Shown here in pieces: positions 9,234 to 18,179 of a stretch of DNA of 64,000 nt. The first letter of the stretch is position 1, and each line of letters starts with the position of its first letter. The stretch is from the NCBI GenBank assembly GCA_046541415.1, contig JBKHDI010000008.1:29664-93663 (forward strand), given 5' to 3'. This DNA comes from CAZOVB01 sp046541415. GTDB taxonomy: Bacteria; Planctomycetota; Phycisphaerae; SM23-33. A program made the translations under genes and the position numbers. The notes under the pieces are model-generated. The model worked only from the letters and a program-made list of their open reading frames with translations, was not told the origin of the DNA and did no database searches.

Positions 9234-10916
9234 ATGCGCACACCCAGGAAAAGGACACACTGGAGCTGGATCGCCTTGCTGTTGGCAGCCGGGATCCTGC
9301 TGGGATCTCCGACCTTGTCGGTCGCTGCCGACGAGGCGGATGATGCCTACGCCAAGGCGGTCTCCGCCCTGACGGACGCGTTTGACACCGAGGTCGAGGA
9401 CGAAGAAAAGGCCGCAGCCGCCGCAGCTGCCATCGCCAAGATCGAAGCCTTGATGGGTTCGATCAAGACAGACCAGGGCGAAGACTACGCCATCGCCAAG
9501 GCCGAGGTGCTGTCCCTGCACCTGGCCGAGGGCGGGGCGGACGGCCTGATGGCGCTGGTCGACGAGATGACCGCCCAATACGAGGCGATCCAGCAGGCCG
9601 ACCTGGCCCAGCTTCGCAAGCTGGTGGCCAGGAACATGGTCGAGTCGAGGACCAACGGCGGGGCCGGGTCCCTGGCCCGGGCCATCCTCGGTCTGGACAC
9701 GCTCTGGGTCTGCATTGCAGCCTTCCTGGTCTTCTTCATGCAGGCCGGCTTCGGCATGGTCGAGGCGGGCTTCATCCGCGCGAAAAACGCCGTCAACATC
9801 CTGACCAAGAACTTCATCGACTACTGCTCGGCGAGCATCATGTTCTTCCTGGTCGGTTACGCGTTCATGTTCGGTGAAGGCAACGGCTTTATCGGGACCA
9901 GCGGCTTTGCCCTGATCGGCGTCGATTCGACCGTCGGCAGCGTGCAGACCTGGGCGTTCTGGCTGTTCCAGGCGGCCTTCTGCGGTGCGGCTGCGACCAT
10001 CGTCGCCGGCGGCATGGCCGGTCGGATGAAGTTCCATGCCTACCTGCTCTACACGGTCGTGATTTCCGGGCTGGTCTATCCAATCGTCGGCCACTGGATC
10101 TGGGGCGGCGGCTGGCTGGCCGAGGCCGGCTTCTGGGACTTCGCCGGCTCGACGGTTGTCCACGCCACCGGCGGCTGCGCTGCACTGGTCGGCACGATCC
10201 TGCTGGGACCCCGCGTGGGCAAGTACGTCGGCGGGAAGGTCAAGGCCATCCAGGGTCACAACATCCCGCTGGCCTCGCTGGGCGTCTTCATTCTGTGGTT
10301 CGGCTGGTTCGGCTTTAACCCCGGCTCGACGCTGGCGGTTGGGGACGGTTCGAGTTTCGCCCTGGTGGCAATGAACACCAACCTGGCCGCCGCTGCCGGT
10401 GCGATCACCGCGATGATCACGATCTGGGCCGTAGCCGGCAAGCCCGACCTGGGGATGATCATGAACGGCTGCCTGGCTGGTCTTGTCGCCATCACCGCCC
10501 CCTGCGCCTGGGTCAGCCCGGTCGGGGCGATCGTCATCGGTGCCATCGGTGGCGTGCTGGTCGTACTGGGCACACTGCTGCTGGACCGCCTGCGGGTCGA
10601 TGACCCCGTCGGTGCTTTCCCCGTCCACGGAATCAACGGCATCTGGGGCACGTTGTCGATCGGCCTGTTCGCCACCGGAGAATACGGCGATTTCGCCGGC
10701 CTGCTCTACGGCGGAGGACTCAAGCAGTTGGGCATCCAGGCGATGGGTACCTTCTCCGTCGTCGGATTCGTTGTCGTCAGCATGGGCATCGTCTTCACGG
10801 CGATCAAGTTTACTGTCGGCCTGCGAGTCAGCCGTCAGGAAGAAATGCGTGGTCTGGACATTGGCGAACACGGACTGGAAGCCTACGCCGGGTTCCAGGT
10901 CTTCGTAACCGAGTGA
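9234..10916 (+). CDS. amtB: Ammonium transporter, second copy with periplasmic N-terminal extension
   Basis: A 560-residue Amt channel. A basic signal peptide (residues 1-31, ending SVAA) is followed by about 120 extra residues (32-153) before the first helix of the Amt core. This stretch is Ala/Glu/Asp-rich and predicted helical (DEEKAAAAAAAIAKIEALM). The core keeps the pore histidines (DFAGSTVVHA, DPVGAFPVHG) and the PII-contact tail (RGLDIGEHGLEAYAGFQ). The ATG at 9234 is preceded by GGGAAAGG and gives a clean signal peptide, so it is preferred to upstream starts. The extension would face the periplasm. It shares only protein-level similarity with the first Amt, unlike the identical glnB genes. 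Confidence 0.94.
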   Translation: MRTPRKRTHWSWIALLLAAGILLGSPTLSVAADEADDAYAKAVSALTDAFDTEVEDEEKAAAAAAAIAKIEALMGSIKTDQGEDYAIAKAEVLSLHLAEGGADGLMALVDEMTAQYEAIQQADLAQLRKLVARNMVESRTNGGAGSLARAILGLDTLWVCIAAFLVFFMQAGFGMVEAGFIRAKNAVNILTKNFIDYCSASIMFFLVGYAFMFGEGNGFIGTSGFALIGVDSTVGSVQTWAFWLFQAAFCGAAATIVAGGMAGRMKFHAYLLYTVVISGLVYPIVGHWIWGGGWLAEAGFWDFAGSTVVHATGGCAALVGTILLGPRVGKYVGGKVKAIQGHNIPLASLGVFILWFGWFGFNPGSTLAVGDGSSFALVAMNTNLAAAAGAITAMITIWAVAGKPDLGMIMNGCLAGLVAITAPCAWVSPVGAIVIGAIGGVLVVLGTLLLDRLRVDDPVGAFPVHGINGIWGTLSIGLFATGEYGDFAGLLYGGGLKQLGIQAMGTFSVVGFVVVSMGIVFTAIKFTVGLRVSRQEEMRGLDIGEHGLEAYAGFQVFVTE

Positions 10917-10924
10917 GGTGGAAC

Positions 10925-11266
10925 ATGAAACTGATTACAGCTTACATACAACCGGAAAAGCTCAACGACGTGAAGCAGTCGCTCTATGCGGCAGAGGTTT
11001 ACAAGATGTCCGTGACCAACGCCCTTGGCTGCGGGCAGCAGAAGGGCTACCACGAGACGTATCGTGGGGTGGATGTCGAAGTGAACCTGCTCAAGAAGAT
11101 CCGCCTGGACATCGCGGTCAATGACGACTTCGTCCAGAAGACCGTCGACGCGATTGTCTCCGGGGCCCGTACGGGCAACATCGGAGACGGCAAGATCTTC
11201 GTCGTGCCCCTCGAACGTGTCGTCCGCATCCGTACGGGTGAGGAAGGCAACGACGCGATCGGCTGA
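10925..11266 (+). CDS. glnB: PII nitrogen regulatory protein, copy 2 (identical to copy 1)
   Basis: A 113-residue PII protein, identical in every base to the gene at 8478-8819. Identity starts at the ATG and runs four bases past the stop (GCAA); the leader and ribosome-binding sequences differ (GAGGTGGAAC here). It starts 8 bp after the second amtB and is surely cotranscribed with it. It has the same T-loop, with Val at positions 49 and 51. Two identical PII proteins from two operons would form one mixed pool able to act on both Amt channels. Confidence 0.96.
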   Translation: MKLITAYIQPEKLNDVKQSLYAAEVYKMSVTNALGCGQQKGYHETYRGVDVEVNLLKKIRLDIAVNDDFVQKTVDAIVSGARTGNIGDGKIFVVPLERVVRIRTGEEGNDAIG

Positions 11267-11280
11267 GCAAGGAAAGCAGA

Positions 11281-11323
11281 CCGCCGGCCCCGGCGACGCT
11301 CGATACGTCGCCGGGGCCGGCGG
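11281..11323 (+). terminator. Perfect 18-bp hairpin after glnB copy 2
   Basis: An 18-bp perfect stem (11281-11298 with 11306-11323) with a 7-nt loop begins 15 bp after the stop codon. It has no U-tract, so it may stabilise the transcript end or terminate with Rho rather than act as a classic intrinsic terminator. It lies in the 497-bp gap 11267-11763 before glnA, which otherwise holds the sigma-54-like site at 11475. Confidence 0.55.
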
Positions 11324-11474
11324 ACCAAGCCGGATCCGTGGCGGCCGAAGTGACAACAGAAATGTAGTTTCGAGCCCTCGGGGCAACCATATTTGTAAGG
11401 CAGTGCGTTTCCAGCCGGGGCCAGAACGACCGAAACCGTACGTTTTATGGGCTTTCCCGGCCCTTTCCGGCGAA

Positions 11475-11490
11475 TGGCACAGCCTTTGTA
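11475..11490 (+). promoter_or_regulatory. Sigma-54-like element upstream of glnA
   Basis: TGGCACAGCCTTTGTA resembles the sigma-54 consensus TGGCACG-N4-TTGCA; the -24 GG (11476-11477) and spacing are right, but the -12 dinucleotide is GT, not GC. It lies 274 bp before the glnA start. It is weaker than the two amtB promoters but consistent with them. Confidence 0.35.
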
Positions 11491-11763
11491 AGTACAGAAA
11501 CATGCAACGGTGATCCGAACGGTACGACGATGAGCCGCTGAAGCCTTCGGATCAACAGGCAGACCAGGTTTCGGACTCTCCCCGGGCTGATCCGGCGGGG
11601 GGTCGCACTTGGGTTGTCCATGGGAAAAGGAACCTCTTTGTCCGGGCGGACGTTCCGTTCGGGTTCCGCAGCCCCGCCTGCAAGCCTGCTGGCGAATCCG
11701 TTCCGGTCGGGCCGGAACGGACGAGTGCCTGAGCCGAACTTCAGCGGAAAAGGAGCATTTTGC

Positions 11764-13176
11764 ATGACACCGAATGAGTTCTTTGAGTTCTGCAAGAAGC
11801 AGAACGCCAACATGATCGACCTGAAGTTCGTGGACCTGCTGGGTACGTGGCAGCACTGCTCGTATCCGATCGCCACGCAGAACGAGGGCATCTTCGAAGA
11901 GGGCCTGGGCTTTGACGGCTCGTCCATCCGCGGCTGGCAGGAAATCCACCAGTCGGACATGATGGCCGTCTGCGTCGCCGACACCGCCAAGGTCGACCCG
12001 TTCTTCGAAAAACCCACCGTCTCGGTCCTGGCCGACATCGTCGACCCCGAAACCCGCGAAGAATACGGCAAGTGCCCCCGCACCGTCGTCAAGAACGCCG
12101 CCCAGTTCCTCACCGAAACGGGCATTGGCGATACCTGCTTCATCGGCCCCGAGCCGGAGTTCTTCATCTTCGACGAAGTCCGCTACGAGCAGAACCAGCA
12201 CACCGGGTACTACCAGATCGACTCGGTCGAGGGCGCCTGGAACACCGCCCGCTTCGAAGAACCCAACCTCGGCTACAAGCCCTCCTTCAAGGGCGGCTAC
12301 TTCCCGGTCAGCCCCACCGACACCTACGGTGACCTGCGGGCCGAGATGGTCGAAGAACTGGAAAACCTGGGCATCCGCATCGAAGCCCACCACCACGAAG
12401 TCGCCACGGCCGGCCAGGCAGAAATCGACATGGAGTTCTGCGAACTGACCAAAATGGCCGACCAGTTCATGTGGTACAAGTACGTCATCAAGAACGTCGC
12501 CAAACGCGCCGGCAAGACCGTCACCTTCATGCCCAAGCCCGTCTTCGAAGACAACGGCTCGGGCATGCACAGCCACATCTCCATCTGGAAAGACGGCGAG
12601 CCGCTCTTCGCCGGCAAGGAGTATGCGGGCCTGAGCAAGATGGCCATGTACGCCGTGGGCGGTCTGCTCAAGCACGCCGCTTCGGTGCTGGCCTTCGCCG
12701 CTCCGACCACCAACAGCTACCGCCGCCTGGTCCCGGGCTATGAAGCTCCGGTGAATTTGGTTCTCTCGGCCCGCAACCGCTCGGCCGCCATCCGCATCCC
12801 GATGTACTCCAGCAGCCCCAAGGCCAAGCGGATCGAGTTCCGCTGCCCCGACCCGACCGCCAACGGCTACCTCGCCTGGTCGGCCATGCTGATGGCCTGC
12901 ATCGACGGGATCGAGAACAAGATCGATCCGGGCAAGCCGCTGGACAAGAACATCTACGAGCTCAAGGGCAAGGACCTGGAAGCGATCCCGAAGGTTCCCA
13001 GCTCCCTTGGTGAGTCGATCGACGCGCTGGAACAGGACCACGCGTTCCTGACCAAGGGCGGCGTCTTCTCCGAAGACCTGATCAACTCCTGGATCAACTG
13101 GAAGCGGGAAGAGGAGCTGGCCCCCATGGCCCTGCGTCCGCACCCGCACGAGTTCGCACTCTACTACGACTGCTGA
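11764..13176 (+). CDS. glnA: Glutamine synthetase type I
   Basis: A 470-residue dodecameric-type GSI that ligates ammonium to glutamate with ATP in the cytoplasm. Visible signatures are the beta-grasp N-domain (GFDGSSIRGW), the catalytic glutamates in GPEPEFFIFD, the ATP-site region KPVFEDNGSGMHSHISIW, and ARNRSAAIRIP. Tyr398 in KNIYEL aligns with the adenylylated tyrosine of enterobacterial GSI (GSI-beta). GGAAAAGGAG just upstream supports the ATG at 11764; longer in-frame starts add a non-homologous tail. It sits between the amtB-glnB units and the GSIII gene, and may be controlled from the sigma-54-like site. Confidence 0.97.
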   Translation: MTPNEFFEFCKKQNANMIDLKFVDLLGTWQHCSYPIATQNEGIFEEGLGFDGSSIRGWQEIHQSDMMAVCVADTAKVDPFFEKPTVSVLADIVDPETREEYGKCPRTVVKNAAQFLTETGIGDTCFIGPEPEFFIFDEVRYEQNQHTGYYQIDSVEGAWNTARFEEPNLGYKPSFKGGYFPVSPTDTYGDLRAEMVEELENLGIRIEAHHHEVATAGQAEIDMEFCELTKMADQFMWYKYVIKNVAKRAGKTVTFMPKPVFEDNGSGMHSHISIWKDGEPLFAGKEYAGLSKMAMYAVGGLLKHAASVLAFAAPTTNSYRRLVPGYEAPVNLVLSARNRSAAIRIPMYSSSPKAKRIEFRCPDPTANGYLAWSAMLMACIDGIENKIDPGKPLDKNIYELKGKDLEAIPKVPSSLGESIDALEQDHAFLTKGGVFSEDLINSWINWKREEELAPMALRPHPHEFALYYDC

Positions 13177-13260
13177 TCGACCTGAATCCCACGCTCCGCC
13201 GGGGCGGGACACCCCGTCCCGGCCGGGGCACTTCGACGATACTCCAGAGCACAAAAAGCA

Positions 13261-13289
13261 GCGCCTCGAACCACAGGGGCACGAGGCGC
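13261..13289 (+). terminator. Hairpin downstream of glnA
   Basis: GCGCCTCG (13261-13268) pairs with CGAGGCGC (13282-13289) around a 13-nt loop, about 85 bp after the glnA stop. A second short hairpin (CGGGAC / GTCCCG, 13205-13221) precedes it. The U-tract is poor (GTTCCTTTTCC 20 bp later), so the terminator call is tentative. Confidence 0.4.
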
Positions 13290-13401
13290 AAGCTGGGAAG
13301 TTCCTTTTCCCTGGTAGTCGGGTTGATGTCACTTGTGGCATCGCCCGGCTACTTTTTTGCAGGAACTTACCCGGAATCCGAGCATCGTCAAAACCAGTCT
13401 G

Positions 13402-13460
13402 TTGTCAAGCTCTCAGCCCGTTGCGAAGGGCTTGACAAATCGGCCGCCAGACGGTGACAT
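13402..13460 (+). promoter_or_regulatory. glnN promoter region with 9-bp inverted repeat overlapping the -35 box
   Basis: A consensus -35 TTGACA (13432-13437) is followed after 17 bp by a weak -10 TGACAT (13455-13460). A perfect 9-bp inverted repeat, TTGTCAAGC (13402-13410) and GCTTGACAA (13430-13438), spans the -35 box with a 19-nt spacer. That layout suits an operator for a dimeric regulator, or an mRNA hairpin. It is the notable content of the 381-bp gap 13177-13557 besides the glnA hairpins. Confidence 0.4.
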
Positions 13461-13557
13461 ACCTGTCTTGCCGACCTGCCGGCCGACGCGACCGTAACCC
13501 CAACGCCCGGGCAATCGGGCGATCCATCGAAGAACAAACCGGGAAAAGGAATCCACC

Positions 13558-15744
13558 ATGCCCCACCAGAACCCGCGCCAGGGACTTTCCAGCGCCGTTG
13601 CCCAGGCCTGCCCCCGCGGCGGCGTTGTCGACTACCGGACCACCGACGTCCGTGACCTGTACAGCCAGCACGTGTTCACCCAGGCCGTCCAGCAGCAGAG
13701 GCTGCCCAAGGCCGTCTACCGCTCCCTGCAGGAGACCAGCCGAACGGGCAAGCAGATCGACCCCGCCATCGCCGATGCCGTCGCCCTGGCCATGCGCGAC
13801 TGGGCCATCGAACACGGCGCGACCCACTTTACCCACTGGTTCCAGCCGATGACCGGCGCCACGGCCGAGAAGCACGACAGCTTCATCCAGCCGACCAACG
13901 ACGGCGAGATCCTCGCCCAGTTCAGCGGCAAGGACCTCGTCCGCGGCGAGCCCGATGCCTCCAGCTTCCCCTCCGGGGGCCTGCGAGCGACCTTCGAGGC
14001 CCGCGGCTATACCGCCTGGGACCCGACGAGCCCGGCCTTTCTGCTGGAAAACCCAAACGGCGCAACGCTGGTCATCCCCACCATGTTCGTCAGCTGGACC
14101 GGCGATGCGCTGGACAAGAAGACCCCGCTGCTGCGATCGATCGACGCGCTGAATACCCATGCCTTACGCGTCCTGAAGCTCTTCGGCCGCCACGACGTCC
14201 AACGCGTGATGACCTCCGTCGGGGCCGAGCAGGAATACTTCCTGATCGACAAGAACTACTACCTGGCCAGGCCCGACCTGATCGCCACCGGGCGGACGCT
14301 CTTCGGCGCAAAGCCCCCCAAGGGCCAGGAGATGGAAGACCAGTACTTCGGGGCCATCCACGAACGGGTGCTCGCCTTCATGTCCGAGCTGGAATACGAG
14401 CTGATCCGTCTGGGCGTGCCGATCAAGACCCGCCACAACGAAGTTGCACCCAGCCAGTTCGAGATCGCCCCGACCTTCGAGACAGCCAACCTGGCCACCG
14501 ACCACCAGATGCTCGTGATGGAGATGCTCCGCAAGGTCGCCGCCCGTCACGGCCTGGCCTGCCTGCTGCACGAGAAGCCCTTCGCCGGCGTCAACGGATC
14601 GGGCAAGCACAACAACTGGTCGATGGTCACAGATACCGGCGAGAACCTGCTGGACCCGACCGAAACGCCCGAGGACAACCTGCAGTTCCTGCTGTTCTGC
14701 GCCGCGGTCGTCCAGGCCGTCCATCGCCACGCAGGCCTGCTGCGGCTGACCGTCTGCGGAGCGGGCAACGACCATCGCCTCGGCGCCAACGAAGCCCCGC
14801 CGGCCATCATCAGCATCTATCTCGGTACGCACCTGCGCAACGCCCTGACCGGCCAGACCGGCGGCAAGGGCAAGAAGGCAAAGACGGCCAAGCCCATCGA
14901 GACGGGAATTTCCACAGTCCCCCAGCTCGACCGCGACGCCGGTGACCGCAACCGCACCAGCCCGTTCGCCTTCACGGGCAACAAGTTCGAGTTCCGCGCC
15001 GTCGGCTCGAGCCAGTCGGTCGCCGGGCCGAATACCGTGCTGAATACCATCGTCGCAGAGAGTCTTGATGAATTCGCCAGCGAGCTGGAAAAGACCGTCA
15101 AGAAACCCGAGGATCTTGCCCCGGCCGTTCGCAAGCTGATCGCCAAGTCCCTCGATGCCTCCTCGGCGGTCCTCTTCGACGGCGACAACTACTCCGAGGC
15201 CTGGCAGGAAGAGGCCGAGAAACGCGGCCTGCCCAACCTGCGGACCACCGTCGACTGCGTGCCGCTGGCAACAAGCAAAGAGGCCGTCGCGCTGCTGACC
15301 AAGTACCACGTCTACTCCAAGCGCGAACTGACCAGCCGCCAGGAAATCCTGCTGGAAAACTACATCAAGACGGTGCACATCGAGGCCCAGTCGGCTTCGA
15401 TGATCGTCCACACGATGATCATCCCCGCCTGCCTGAGGTACCAGGCCGACGTGGCCTCGGCGATCAACCAGGCCAAGCAGGCCGGCTTTGAGGATGCCGC
15501 CCAGCACGAACTGCTGGAAGAACTGGTCACCATGATCTCAACCCTCCGCAAGAGGACACGCGAGTTGGATGAAGCCATCGCCCACCACGTCGAGGGCGGC
15601 ACGCTGAACCACGCACGCTACGAGCAGAAGACCGTCCTGCCAGCCCTGGAAGAGGTCCGCCGCTGGGCTGACAAACTCGAAGGTCTCGTCGACGACAGCT
15701 GCTGGCCCCTGCCGCACTACCGCGAGATGCTCTTCGTCCGCTAG
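13558..15744 (+). CDS. glnN: Glutamine synthetase type III
   Basis: A 728-residue GSIII, the large class found in Bacteroidetes, cyanobacteria and planctomycetes and unrelated in length to GSI (about 470). Recognisable blocks are the N-terminal FTHWFQPMTG region, GAEQEYFLID, EVAPSQFEIAP, KPFAGVNGSGKHNNWS (ATP site) and GAGNDHRLGANEAPPAI, with a helical C-terminal domain. GGGAAAAGGA precedes the ATG. It makes glutamine from glutamate and ammonium. Having its own promoter and putative operator suggests regulation distinct from glnA, for example under strong nitrogen limitation. Confidence 0.96.
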   Translation: MPHQNPRQGLSSAVAQACPRGGVVDYRTTDVRDLYSQHVFTQAVQQQRLPKAVYRSLQETSRTGKQIDPAIADAVALAMRDWAIEHGATHFTHWFQPMTGATAEKHDSFIQPTNDGEILAQFSGKDLVRGEPDASSFPSGGLRATFEARGYTAWDPTSPAFLLENPNGATLVIPTMFVSWTGDALDKKTPLLRSIDALNTHALRVLKLFGRHDVQRVMTSVGAEQEYFLIDKNYYLARPDLIATGRTLFGAKPPKGQEMEDQYFGAIHERVLAFMSELEYELIRLGVPIKTRHNEVAPSQFEIAPTFETANLATDHQMLVMEMLRKVAARHGLACLLHEKPFAGVNGSGKHNNWSMVTDTGENLLDPTETPEDNLQFLLFCAAVVQAVHRHAGLLRLTVCGAGNDHRLGANEAPPAIISIYLGTHLRNALTGQTGGKGKKAKTAKPIETGISTVPQLDRDAGDRNRTSPFAFTGNKFEFRAVGSSQSVAGPNTVLNTIVAESLDEFASELEKTVKKPEDLAPAVRKLIAKSLDASSAVLFDGDNYSEAWQEEAEKRGLPNLRTTVDCVPLATSKEAVALLTKYHVYSKRELTSRQEILLENYIKTVHIEAQSASMIVHTMIIPACLRYQADVASAINQAKQAGFEDAAQHELLEELVTMISTLRKRTRELDEAIAHHVEGGTLNHARYEQKTVLPALEEVRRWADKLEGLVDDSCWPLPHYREMLFVR

Positions 15745-15770
15745 GGCAGGTTGCGATTTTGCCCAATCTC

Positions 15771-15803
15771 CGATCCCGGGCTTGACTGACGAGCCCGGGA
15801 TCG
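15771..15803 (+). terminator. Terminator-like hairpin after glnN
   Basis: A 12-bp perfect stem (15771-15782 with 15792-15803) encloses a 9-nt loop and is followed by GGATAATTTCC, 27 bp after the glnN stop. It separates glnN from the tRNA gene. Confidence 0.6.
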
Positions 15804-15847
15804 GGATAATTTCCCACGCACGTGTCGGCTGACAGCCGCCACGACAA

Positions 15848-15919
<72 letters not shown>

Positions 15920-16109
15920 ATGTATAGCCCTTCAGGCCAGTTGGACAGGTCTGGAGGGTTCTTTTATGGTGTGCCGCGCATGGCCCGTGACTTGGAGGTG
16001 GAAGTCCTGCCCGATCGCGGGCAGGGGCGGGTGGTCTCGGGCGGGACAGGAGAGTGTGCATACAATACGCCATAGTAAGGGATTGTGGCTGAAGGTGTGC
16101 GAGGAGAAT

Positions 16110-18164
16110 ATGTCCGACAGATCCGCCAGGGAAAACGTCGAAGATCTCAACAAAAAGCAGGCTCGCAAACGTGCGCGCCAGTTGCGGGATCAGATCAACG
16201 AGCACGACTATCACTACTACGTCGAGAATGATCCGCAGATCTCGGATGCCGAGTACGACGAACTCAAAGGGGAACTGGAAACCATCGAACAGAAGTACCC
16301 CGACCTGATGACCGAAGACAGTCCCACCCAGCGAGTCGGGGCTGAGCCGCAGGAAGAACTGGGCACGATCGAGCATGAAGAAAAGATGCTCAGCCTCCAG
16401 GCGGTCGACAGCGAAGAAGACTTCCGGCAGTTCGTCCGGAGGTGCCAAAAGAAGTTGGACAAGGACCGGCTGAGCTTGGTGGCCGAACCGAAATTCGACG
16501 GGCTGAGTGTGGAACTGATCTACGAAAACGGCACGCTGAAATCGGCGGCAACTCGCGGCGATGGAAACAAAGGGGAGGATATTACCGAGAATGTCCGCAC
16601 GATCCGGCAGATTCCCCTGAAGCTGCGGAAGCAGGACGGAGTCTCCATCCCTCGCCACCTGGTCGCCAGGGGCGAAGTGTACATGTCTCGCAGCGACTTC
16701 GAGGAATTCAACAAGAGTCAAGAGCAGGCCGGGAATAAGACCTTTGCCAATCCCCGCAATGCAGCCGCAGGGTCGCTGCGACAACTGGACCCGAACATCA
16801 CAGCTGAGAGACCCCTGCAGATCTTTTTCTGGGAGATCGCATCGCCCTCGAGCCGAAGGCCGGACTCCCAGTATCAGAGTCTGGAACTTCTTGAGAAACT
16901 CGGACTGCGGACCAACCCGCTGAGCAAACGGCTGGCCAGTGCAGACAAAGCTGTCGACTGGTTCTACCAGATGCAGGAGAAACGGGATCAGTTGGACTAC
17001 GAGATAGACGGCTGCGTGCTTAAAATCAACAACCTCGACGACCAGGATAGGATGGGCACGCGGGCGTCGAACCCCCGATGGGCGATCGCCTGGAAATTTC
17101 CCCCGAAGCGCAAGAGCACGCGAATCGAGGATATCGAAGCCCAGGTCGGCCGAACCGGCGCGCTGACCCCGGTAGCCCGGCTGAAGCCGGTCCACATCGG
17201 CGGGGCGGAGGTCACCCATGTCAGCCTCCACAACCAGGACGAGATTGACCGCAAAGACATACGTATCGGCGACCATGTCATCGTCGAACGGGCCGGGGAT
17301 GTCATCCCCCATGTGGTGGAAGTCCAGACCTCCAAGCGGAACGGATACGGAAAGAAGTACCACCTGCCGAGAAAATGCCCTTCTTGCGGCGGGCCCGTCA
17401 GTCGCGATGAGTCCGAGGCGATATATCGCTGCAACAATATGGCATGCCCCGCCCAGAGGCAGGAGCAGATTCAGCATTTCGGTTCCCGCGACGGGCTGGA
17501 TATTGACGGGTTGGGAGAGAAGCTCGTAGAGAAACTCCTGGAGGCGGACCTGGTCGAATCACCGGCGGACCTGTTCGAACTCAAAGAGTCTGACCTGAAA
17601 CAACTGGAGGATTTCGGAGACAAGAAGGCATCGAACCTGATTGAGAACATCGATAAGGCCAGATCGGAAGCGACATTGCCCGCTTTCATTTACGCGCTGG
17701 GCATTCCGCATGTCGGCAGCGCCCTGGCGGGGGACTTGGCTGCGTGGTTCGGATCACTGGATGATCTGGCCGAGGCAGACCAGCAGGACCTTGCGGAGAT
17801 GGAGGGGATCGGTTCGAAAGTGGCCCGCGCCATCGCCGAATGGTTCGACAACGACAGGAATCGCAAGGTGATCAGGCGGTTGAAAGACCACGGGCTGAAT
17901 CCGACCAGCGAAGCGACCGGCGATCGGCTGGAAGGACAGACCATCGTAATAACCGGCCAACTGGACTCGATGACGCGAGGCGAAGCCAAACAGGCGATTC
18001 GGCAGGAGGGGGGCAAGTCGACTTCCAGCGTATCCGGACAGACGGATTACCTGGTTGTAGGCGAGACCCCCGGTTCTACCAAAACCCAGGAGGCCGAAGA
18101 GCACGATGTCGAGACGATCGACGAAGAAGAGTTCCTCGACCGCCTGGGCCGCGAGGGCGGTTGA
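16110..18164 (+). CDS. ligA: NAD-dependent DNA ligase
   Basis: A 684-residue LigA that seals nicks in DNA during replication and repair. In order: domain Ia (YHYYVENDPQISDAEYD), the adenylation domain with the nucleophile Lys128 in AEPKFDGLS, an OB-fold, a four-cysteine zinc finger (CPSCGGPV...CNNMACPAQ), helix-hairpin-helix repeats, and a C-terminal BRCT domain from about residue 605 (LEGQTIVITGQLDS). GAGGAG ends four bases before the ATG at 16110. Earlier in-frame codons run into the tRNA, so they are not used. Length is normal for the family. Codon use is slightly less GC-biased than in neighbouring genes. Confidence 0.97.
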   Translation: MSDRSARENVEDLNKKQARKRARQLRDQINEHDYHYYVENDPQISDAEYDELKGELETIEQKYPDLMTEDSPTQRVGAEPQEELGTIEHEEKMLSLQAVDSEEDFRQFVRRCQKKLDKDRLSLVAEPKFDGLSVELIYENGTLKSAATRGDGNKGEDITENVRTIRQIPLKLRKQDGVSIPRHLVARGEVYMSRSDFEEFNKSQEQAGNKTFANPRNAAAGSLRQLDPNITAERPLQIFFWEIASPSSRRPDSQYQSLELLEKLGLRTNPLSKRLASADKAVDWFYQMQEKRDQLDYEIDGCVLKINNLDDQDRMGTRASNPRWAIAWKFPPKRKSTRIEDIEAQVGRTGALTPVARLKPVHIGGAEVTHVSLHNQDEIDRKDIRIGDHVIVERAGDVIPHVVEVQTSKRNGYGKKYHLPRKCPSCGGPVSRDESEAIYRCNNMACPAQRQEQIQHFGSRDGLDIDGLGEKLVEKLLEADLVESPADLFELKESDLKQLEDFGDKKASNLIENIDKARSEATLPAFIYALGIPHVGSALAGDLAAWFGSLDDLAEADQQDLAEMEGIGSKVARAIAEWFDNDRNRKVIRRLKDHGLNPTSEATGDRLEGQTIVITGQLDSMTRGEAKQAIRQEGGKSTSSVSGQTDYLVVGETPGSTKTQEAEEHDVETIDEEEFLDRLGREGG

Positions 18165-18179
18165 GATCCGGTGGGCGGC

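Noticed and set aside
13334..13352. TGGCAT sequence as a sigma-54 promoter for glnN
   Set aside because: The -12 GC is missing at the required ten-base spacing (CT instead).
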